Assembly (NCBI GenBank): GCA_036268615.1
Contig: DATATV010000076.1
Span: 6,765 to 70,764, forward strand
Reading direction: 5' to 3'
Origin: DATATV01 sp036268615
Lineage (GTDB): Bacteria; Actinomycetota; Actinomycetes; Mycobacteriales; Pseudonocardiaceae
Length of the DNA stretch: 64,000 nt
In this document: positions 59,161-64,000 of the stretch, in pieces
Layout of the letters: the number at the start of each line of letters is the position of its first letter
Position numbering within the stretch: the stretch's first letter is position 1
Position numbers and translations under genes: made by a program
The notes under the pieces: model-generated
The model's input: only the letters and a program-made list of their open reading frames with translations
Database searches by the model: none
What the model was told of the DNA's origin: nothing

Positions 59161-60363
59161 ATGGCTTACTACCGGTCGGTCGGTGAGATCCCGCCGAAGC
59201 GGCACACCCAGCACCGCTCTCCCGAGGGCAGCCTCTACTTCGAAGAGCTCGTGGGCGAGGAGGGCTTCGCCGCCGACTCCGCACTGCTCTACCACCAGCA
59301 CGTACCCTCCGCGATCGTCGACGCGCAGCCCTGGCCGCTGCCCGAGCAGCAGACCACGCCGAACCATCCGCTCAAACCCCGTCACCTCAAGGCACACGAC
59401 CTGTTTCCCGGTGAGGACTGGAAGAGCCACGATGTGGTGACCGGGCGCCGGCTGTTGCTGGGCAACGGGGACGTGCGCATCTCCTACGTCGCCGCCGGCG
59501 AGTCGTCTCCCTTGTATCGCAACGGTCTTGGCGACGAGTGCGCCTATGTCGAATCCGGCGGGGGCACGGTGGAGACGATGTTCGGGGCGCTGACCGTGCG
59601 GGCCGGGGACTACCTGATTCTGCCCCGCGCCACGACTCATCGGTGGGTTCCGCAGGGCACCGAGGCGCTGCGGGTCTACCTGATCGAGGCGAACAGTCAC
59701 ATCACGCCGGCTCGACGCCATCTGTCCAGGTTCGGCCAGTTGCTCGAACACGCGCCGTTCTGTGAGCGGGATCTGCACGGGCCCACCGAGCCACTGCTCG
59801 TCGACGGCTCGGACGTGGACGTGCTGGTCAAGCATCGCGGGCCTGGTTCGACCGCGGTCGGGACGCGGTACACCTACCCCGCCCATCCCTTCGACGTGGT
59901 GGGCTGGGACGGCTGCCTCTACCCCTACACGTTCAACATCAGCGACTTCGAGCCGATCACCGGGCGCATCCACCAGCCGCCACCGGCGCACCAGGTGTTC
60001 GAGGGCGCCAACTTCGTGATCTGCAACTTCGTTCCGCGCAAGGTCGACTATCACCCGTTGTCCATTCCGGTTCCCTACTATCATTCCAATGTGGACTCCG
60101 ACGAGGTGATGTTCTACTGCGGCGGGAACTACGAGGCACGCAAGGGTTCGGGCATCGGGCAGGGGTCCATCTCGGTGCATCCGGGTGGCCACGCGCACGG
60201 ACCGCAGCCGGCCGCCTACGAGGGCAGCATCGGCGTCGACTTCTTCGACGAACTCGCGGTCATGGTGGACACCTTCCGCCCGCTGGAACTCGGCGAGGGC
60301 GGCAGCGCGGTTGAGGACGAGGGCTACGCGTGGACCTGGGCGGGGCGGGGTCCGGGCGCGTGA
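59161..60363 (+). CDS. hmgA: Homogentisate 1,2-dioxygenase family protein
   Basis: A 400-residue cupin-fold dioxygenase that opens the ring of homogentisate to maleylacetoacetate. The iron-ligand region is PYYHSNVDSDEVMFYCGGNY (His, Glu) with HPGGHAHGP (His); YHQHVPSAIVDAQPWPLP and WDGCLYPYTFNI are also typical. The short form (about 400 residues) is the common actinobacterial type. ATG at 59161 with GGGAGG upstream; the longer frame is not used. It overlaps fahA by 4 bp (GTGA), giving the final two steps of tyrosine/phenylalanine breakdown. Confidence 0.92.
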   Translation: MAYYRSVGEIPPKRHTQHRSPEGSLYFEELVGEEGFAADSALLYHQHVPSAIVDAQPWPLPEQQTTPNHPLKPRHLKAHDLFPGEDWKSHDVVTGRRLLLGNGDVRISYVAAGESSPLYRNGLGDECAYVESGGGTVETMFGALTVRAGDYLILPRATTHRWVPQGTEALRVYLIEANSHITPARRHLSRFGQLLEHAPFCERDLHGPTEPLLVDGSDVDVLVKHRGPGSTAVGTRYTYPAHPFDVVGWDGCLYPYTFNISDFEPITGRIHQPPPAHQVFEGANFVICNFVPRKVDYHPLSIPVPYYHSNVDSDEVMFYCGGNYEARKGSGIGQGSISVHPGGHAHGPQPAAYEGSIGVDFFDELAVMVDTFRPLELGEGGSAVEDEGYAWTWAGRGPGA

Positions 60364-61571
60364 CGTGGTTGCCGGTGCCGGCCGACTCCGGGTTCGGGCC
60401 GGACAATCTGCCCTACGGGGTGTTCTCCCCCTCGGCCGGCGGACGCCGCCGGGTCGGGGTGGCCATCGGTGAGCACGTGCTCGATCTGGCCGCCGCGCTG
60501 GAGGATGCGGTGTTCGAGCAGCCCTCGCTCAACGGGCTGCTCGCCGCAGGACGGATGCGCTGGCGGACCGTGCGTGCGCTGATCACCGAGTTGATCACCG
60601 ACGAACAACACCGGCGGCGGGTGGAGCCTGCGCTGTATCCGCTGGCCGAGGTTCGTCTGCACCTGCCGTTCGAGGTCGCCGACTATGTCGACTTCTACTC
60701 CTCCGAGCACCATGCGGCGAACCTCGGGGCGCTCTTCCGGCCCGGCCAACCACCCCTCACGCCCAACTGGAAGCACCTGCCGATCGGCTACCACGGGCGC
60801 GCCGGCACCGTCGTCGCGTCCGGCACGCCGATCGCCCGGCCGGCCGGGCAACGGCTGGCGCCAACTGAAACCGTGCCGAGCTTCGGACCGTCCCGGCGGC
60901 TGGACATCGAGGCCGAGATCGGTTTTGTGGTCGGCGTGCCGTCCCGGCTCGGGCGGCCGATCCCGGTGGCCGACTTCGCCGAGCACGTGTTCGGCGTCTG
61001 TCTGGTCAACGACTGGTCGGCGCGGGACCTCCAGGCGTGGGAGTACGTGCCGCTCGGGCCGTTCCTCGGCAAATCGTTCGCGACCTCGGTGTCGCCGTGG
61101 ATCGTGTCGCTGGACGCGCTGGACGCCGCGCGCATCCGCCCGCCGGCCCGTGATCCTCGGCCGCTGCCCTATCTGCGTGACGAGCACGAGCCGTGGGGAC
61201 TGGACATCAGCCTGGCGGTTCGGCTGAACGGGCACCTGGTGTCCCGGCCGCCGGCCGGGCTGTTGTACTGGACCGGACCACAGCAGCTCGCGCACCTGAC
61301 CGCGAACGGCGCGTCCGCACGGACCGGCGATCTGTTCGCCTCGGGTACGGTCAGTGGGCCGGAACGCGACCAGTGCGGCTCGTTGATCGAGCTGACCAGG
61401 GGCGGTGCCGAGCCGCTCACCCTGCCCGACGGGACAACCCGGACGTTCCTCAAGGACGGTGACGAGGTCGCCATCAGTGCGACCGCACCGGGGACCGACG
61501 GCGGGCGGATCGGGTTCGGGACGGTGACCGGTCGGATCGGGCCGACACCGACCACTGAGGACACCCTGTAA
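60360..61571 (+). CDS. fahA: Fumarylacetoacetase
   Basis: A 403-residue fumarylacetoacetate hydrolase: it cleaves fumarylacetoacetate (or maleylacetoacetate) to fumarate and acetoacetate. Landmarks: VADYVDFYSSEHHAANLGAL, LPIGYHGRAGTVVASGTPI, LDIEAEIGFVVGVP, VCLVNDWSARDLQAWEYVPL and GPFLGKSFATSVSPWIV, together forming the metal site and active site of the FAH fold. The GTG start overlaps the hmgA stop. No maleylacetoacetate isomerase gene is seen nearby. Confidence 0.95.
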   Translation: MTWLPVPADSGFGPDNLPYGVFSPSAGGRRRVGVAIGEHVLDLAAALEDAVFEQPSLNGLLAAGRMRWRTVRALITELITDEQHRRRVEPALYPLAEVRLHLPFEVADYVDFYSSEHHAANLGALFRPGQPPLTPNWKHLPIGYHGRAGTVVASGTPIARPAGQRLAPTETVPSFGPSRRLDIEAEIGFVVGVPSRLGRPIPVADFAEHVFGVCLVNDWSARDLQAWEYVPLGPFLGKSFATSVSPWIVSLDALDAARIRPPARDPRPLPYLRDEHEPWGLDISLAVRLNGHLVSRPPAGLLYWTGPQQLAHLTANGASARTGDLFASGTVSGPERDQCGSLIELTRGGAEPLTLPDGTTRTFLKDGDEVAISATAPGTDGGRIGFGTVTGRIGPTPTTEDTL

Positions 61572-61704
61572 CGAAATGACTCATCCATGTGGGTGATCAC
61601 CAATCGGGTCTTAATACCTCGATCGGGTGCCTTTCGCAGGATTCTGTATCAGAACACCTGCTCTCGGACGTAATCGAAGCAAGACCCGAGGACAGGAGAT
61701 CAAC

Positions 61705-62106
61705 ATGACCGCCAACACCACCGTGCACCACGAGCAGGTCGCCGCCCTGCACGGCGCGTCGACCCCGGTCCGCACCCGCTGGTCCTACCGCGCGGACGAA
61801 CCGTTCGCGGTGACCGTGGCCTTCTGCGCCGAGCGCGGCCGCTGGGTCGAGTGGGTCTTCGCCCGCGACCTGCTGATCGACGGGCTGAGCCGCCCGGCCG
61901 GCATCGGCGACCTGCGGGTGCGTCCGGGTGCCGACCGCGACTCGCTCGTCCTGGAGATCTCCTCGACCGGTGGAAACGCGGTGTTCGAACTGGACCGCGA
62001 GTCCACCGAGGAGTTCCTGGCCACCACCCTCACCCTGGTGCCGGCCGGCGACGAGGACGACTACTTCGACGCCGACCGGCTGGTCGAGGAGATCAGCCAG
62101 GCGTGA
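61705..62106 (+). CDS. ssgB: SsgA/SsgB-family sporulation and cell-division protein
   Basis: A 133-residue SsgA-like protein (SALP). The family pattern is clear: VRTRWSYRADEPFAVTVAF with WVEWVFARDLLIDGL and an acidic C-terminus (DEDDYFDADRLVEEI). SsgB positions the FtsZ ring in sporulating hyphae of actinomycetes. The ATG at 61705 is set by AGGAGA upstream. It stands alone after fahA with a 133-bp leader. Assignment to SsgB rather than another SALP is inferred from length and the lack of neighbouring ssgR. Confidence 0.87.
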   Translation: MTANTTVHHEQVAALHGASTPVRTRWSYRADEPFAVTVAFCAERGRWVEWVFARDLLIDGLSRPAGIGDLRVRPGADRDSLVLEISSTGGNAVFELDRESTEEFLATTLTLVPAGDEDDYFDADRLVEEISQA

Positions 62107-62162
62107 GCAGCCGGCCCGGTATTTCGGTTGGTGGGCCGCGCCCGACCGGTGACGATGGACCG

Positions 62163-62735
62163 ATGGACACGGTCCTGACCACCGAGCGGCTGGTCCTGCG
62201 CCCGTTCACCGACGCCGACGCCGAGCGACTGTTCGAGCTCGACAACGATTCCGAGGTCATGCGTCACCTCAACGGTGGCGAGCCGATCACGCTCGCCGAG
62301 GTGCGCGCCACGACGCTACCAAGGCTGACCCGGTACCACCCGTGCGTGGACGCGCCCGGCTTCTGGGCAGCCCAACTGCGCACCACCGGCGAGTTCCTCG
62401 GCTGGTTCGCATTCGAGCCGGTCCGGCCGGACCGGTCCGACGAAATCTCCCTCGGCTACCGGTTGCGGACCGCCGCCTGGGGGCACGGTTACGCCACCGA
62501 GGGCTGCCGCGCGCTGGTGCACCGGGGTTTCACCGAACTGGGCGTGCGCCGGGTGACCGCGACGACGATGGCGGTGAACACCAGGTCGCGCCGGGTGATG
62601 ACCAAAGCCGGCCTTGCTCACGTCCGCACTTTCCACCAGGAGTGGGCGCACCCGCTGCCCGGTGCCGAACTGGGCGACGTCGAGTACGCGCTGCGCCTGG
62701 AGGACTGGCAACAGGGGACAAATCGTCAGCGCTAA
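62163..62735 (+). CDS. GNAT-family N-acetyltransferase
   Basis: A 190-residue RimJ/RimL-type acetyltransferase. TERLVLRPFTDADAERLFEL starts the fold; LGYRLRTAAWGHGYATEGCRAL is the acetyl-CoA pyrophosphate loop (motif A), and MAVNTRSRRVMTKAGLAHV is motif B. The ATG at 62163 is chosen from a longer open frame because conserved sequence starts there. It lies 8 bp upstream of lipB. Substrate, a protein N-terminus or small amine, is unknown. Confidence 0.9.
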   Translation: MDTVLTTERLVLRPFTDADAERLFELDNDSEVMRHLNGGEPITLAEVRATTLPRLTRYHPCVDAPGFWAAQLRTTGEFLGWFAFEPVRPDRSDEISLGYRLRTAAWGHGYATEGCRALVHRGFTELGVRRVTATTMAVNTRSRRVMTKAGLAHVRTFHQEWAHPLPGAELGDVEYALRLEDWQQGTNRQR

Positions 62736-62743
62736 CATGCCGT

Positions 62744-63421
62744 GTGTCCCAGAATCCGGTTCCGTTAGACGCCACCGCTTCGACACCGCCGCTGCGACGG
62801 GTGGATCTCGGCGAGATCGACTACCGACGCGCGATCGAGGACATGCGAGAGTGGGTGTTGGAGCGCAAGGACGGCCGGGCGGAAGATCGGTTGTTCCTGC
62901 TCAGCCACCCGCCGATCGTCACCTACGGCCGGCGGACCCCCGGCGATGACCTGCCCCTGCCGGACTTCGCGGTGCCCACCGTCGAGGTGGACCGCGGCGG
63001 CTTCGCGACCTATCACGGCCCCGGCCAACTGGTCGGCTACCTCGTGGTGGACGTGCGCGCCCGCGGGCCGGTGGACATCGTGCGCTGGGTGGAGCACCGG
63101 CTGATCGAGGCGGTCGGCAAGCTCGGCTTCGACGCCGTGCGCCGGGACACCCCGTACGGCTCGTCGAGCCTGGTCGGTGTGTGGACACCGGACGAGCGCA
63201 AGCTCGCCTCGATCGGGATGCGAATCCGCTCCGGCGTCACCAGCCACGGGTTCGCGCTCAACATCGACCCGGACATGACCGCGTTCCACCAGTTCGTTGC
63301 GTGCGGCATGGCCGAGGTGGCGATGACCTCGCTGCGCGAACTCGCCGACGAGCAGGGCGCGCGCACGCCCACCGACGCGGAGGCCGCCGACGCGGTCGCG
63401 GCGGCGTTCGGCGCCAACTGA
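62744..63421 (+). CDS. lipB: Octanoyltransferase LipB
   Basis: A 225-residue lipoate-protein ligase B that transfers octanoyl from acyl carrier protein to lipoyl domains. Motifs: VDRGGFATYHGPGQLVGYLV (82-101), the catalytic Lys K153 (ERKLASIGMRI) and catalytic Cys C187 (FVACGM). The GTG start is fixed by the short gap to the GNAT gene. lipA is not adjacent. A strong hairpin follows the gene. Confidence 0.95.
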   Translation: MSQNPVPLDATASTPPLRRVDLGEIDYRRAIEDMREWVLERKDGRAEDRLFLLSHPPIVTYGRRTPGDDLPLPDFAVPTVEVDRGGFATYHGPGQLVGYLVVDVRARGPVDIVRWVEHRLIEAVGKLGFDAVRRDTPYGSSSLVGVWTPDERKLASIGMRIRSGVTSHGFALNIDPDMTAFHQFVACGMAEVAMTSLRELADEQGARTPTDAEAADAVAAAFGAN

Positions 63422-63437
63422 CACCTGTAGCCAGCCC

Positions 63438-63473
63438 GAATGGCGGTGCCCGTGCGAACGGGCGCCGCCATTC
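63438..63473 (+). terminator. Terminator hairpin after lipB
   Basis: GAATGGCGGTGCCCGT (63438-63453) pairs with ACGGGCGCCGCCATTC (63458-63473) around the 4-nt loop GCGA, a 16-bp stem with one G-U pair. It lies 16 bp downstream of the lipB stop and is followed by CTGTCTTT, a weak U-rich run. Confidence 0.85.
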
Positions 63474-63490
63474 CTGTCTTTCGACCCTGG

Positions 63491-63514
63491 ACAGGTGACC
63501 TTTTAGTCACCTGT
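63491..63514. promoter_or_regulatory. Probable ArsR-type operator
   Basis: ACAGGTGAC (63491-63499) and GTCACCTGT (63506-63514) are perfect 9-bp inverted repeats separated by 6 bp, nine bases before the ArsR-like start. This is the usual place for autoregulation by an ArsR protein. Confidence 0.72.
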
Positions 63515-63523
63515 TCTCGCCCG

Positions 63524-63982
63524 GTGACCGACGACGACCAGGTGTTCAAGGCGCTCGCCGACCGGACCCGCCGCTTCCTGCTCGACCTGCTGTTCGCGCC
63601 GGACGGCCGGACGCTGTCCGAGCTGGAGTCCGAGCTGACGATGACGCGGTTCGGGGTGATGAAGCACCTCACGGTGCTTGAGGACGCCGACCTGGTCGTC
63701 ACCCGCCGGTCGGGACGGAGAAGCCGCACTTCCTCAACCCGGTGCCGATCCGGCTGATCCACGACCGGTGGGTCGACAAGTACACCGAGCGCCGGGTGTC
63801 GGCGCTCATCGACCTCAAGCACGAACTGGAGCAGCCGACGATGACGCGCACGGCGAGCAACACCAGGATCGTCCAGGTCAGCCGGCGCGCCGGCGACCGC
63901 CGAGATGGTCGGCGGCGGCTGGCCGTTCGTCCTCAGCGACCTCAAGACGCTGCTGGAGACAGGAAAGCGGCTGGGCGCATGA
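63524..63982 (+). pseudogene. Decayed ArsR-SRPBCC (AHSA1-type) gene
   Basis: The ArsR HTH is intact at first: TDDDQVFKALADRTRRFLLD, LSELESELTMTRFGVMKHL and VLEDADLVVTRRSGR. Near 63716-63720 one base is missing, and the tail FLNPVPIRLIHDRWVDKY continues in another frame. After about 63890 the frame changes again, giving only the end of an SRPBCC domain (APATAEMVGGGWPFVLSDLK, TLLETGKRLGA, stop at 63980-63982); about 100 residues of that domain are gone. The gene is broken by a frameshift and an internal deletion. In relatives this is an ArsR regulator with an AHSA1 partner, fused or overlapping. Confidence 0.8.
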
Positions 63983-64000
63983 CTGGCGGCGGCGGGGCCC

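Noticed and set aside
1..64000. tRNA, rRNA, CRISPR array, prophage or insertion sequence
   Set aside because: None seen: no cloverleaf-like TTCGA arms with acceptor stems, no regularly spaced direct repeats and no transposase or integrase motifs.

Overview
The window is high-GC DNA (roughly 70% G+C by eye) with dense coding, frequent GTG/TTG starts, ATGA/GTGA gene overlaps and many LysR/MarR/TetR/LuxR-type regulators. Together with an SsgB-like sporulation/division protein, an SOS-type DnaE2 polymerase and rare in-frame TTA leucine codons, this points to a chromosomal region of a morphologically complex actinomycete. Pseudonocardiaceae or a near relative is my inference; the sequence does not fix a genus. 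I saw no tRNA, rRNA, CRISPR array, transposase, integrase or phage gene.

Layout. 0-5 kb: two LysR regulators around an aldo/keto reductase, then a Fur-family regulator translationally coupled to a ferritin-VIT1 fusion (MbfA type) and a MarR regulator, an iron-handling locus. 5-16 kb: a small membrane protein, family-5 uracil-DNA glycosylase, MFS exporter, methyltransferases, LysE exporter, an overlapping SDR-VOC-QueA-like operon, a GAF histidine kinase/NarL response regulator pair and a patatin-like lipase. 15-25 kb: two secreted lectin-tailed glycoside hydrolases (one beside a LacI regulator), a DUF6924-like protein, a flavin monooxygenase/P450 operon and a lipoprotein. 25-29 kb: dnaE2 with a perfect LexA box. 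29-34 kb: DapA-like lyase with divergent LysR, an RsbW-like anti-sigma kinase behind a SigB-type promoter, an MFS pump and a double AsnC/Lrp regulator.

34-42 kb: an APC permease, then a tightly overlapped sugar-phosphate operon (aldolase, PfkB kinase, SIS protein, second PfkB kinase) under a DeoR regulator with tandem 10-bp operator-like repeats. Next comes the most striking protein: an ECF sigma factor fused to a zinc-finger anti-sigma-like motif, one membrane helix, a Pro/Thr-rich linker and an extracellular CAP/SCP domain. 42-50 kb: MFS, PHP phosphoesterase, Baeyer-Villiger-type monooxygenase, an SDR remnant, an SDR/TetR pair with two TetR operators, and a SEFIR-domain protein carrying the actinobacterial conflict-system motif, its gene overlapping the 3' end of tetR. 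50-64 kb: a TrmB/LuxR-type regulator, a 1361-residue secreted beta-propeller/S53 peptidase fusion, a renalase-like oxidoreductase, cupin, HSL-type hydrolase, MmyB-type regulator, a MarR-hmgA-fahA homogentisate module, SsgB, GNAT, LipB, and a decayed ArsR-SRPBCC gene behind an intact operator.

No single large biosynthetic cluster or mobile island is visible. The best candidates for something undescribed are the membrane-tethered sigma-CAP fusion (40302-41921) and the SEFIR protein (47937-48671). Most functional calls rest on recognising family motifs by eye; no database search was possible.
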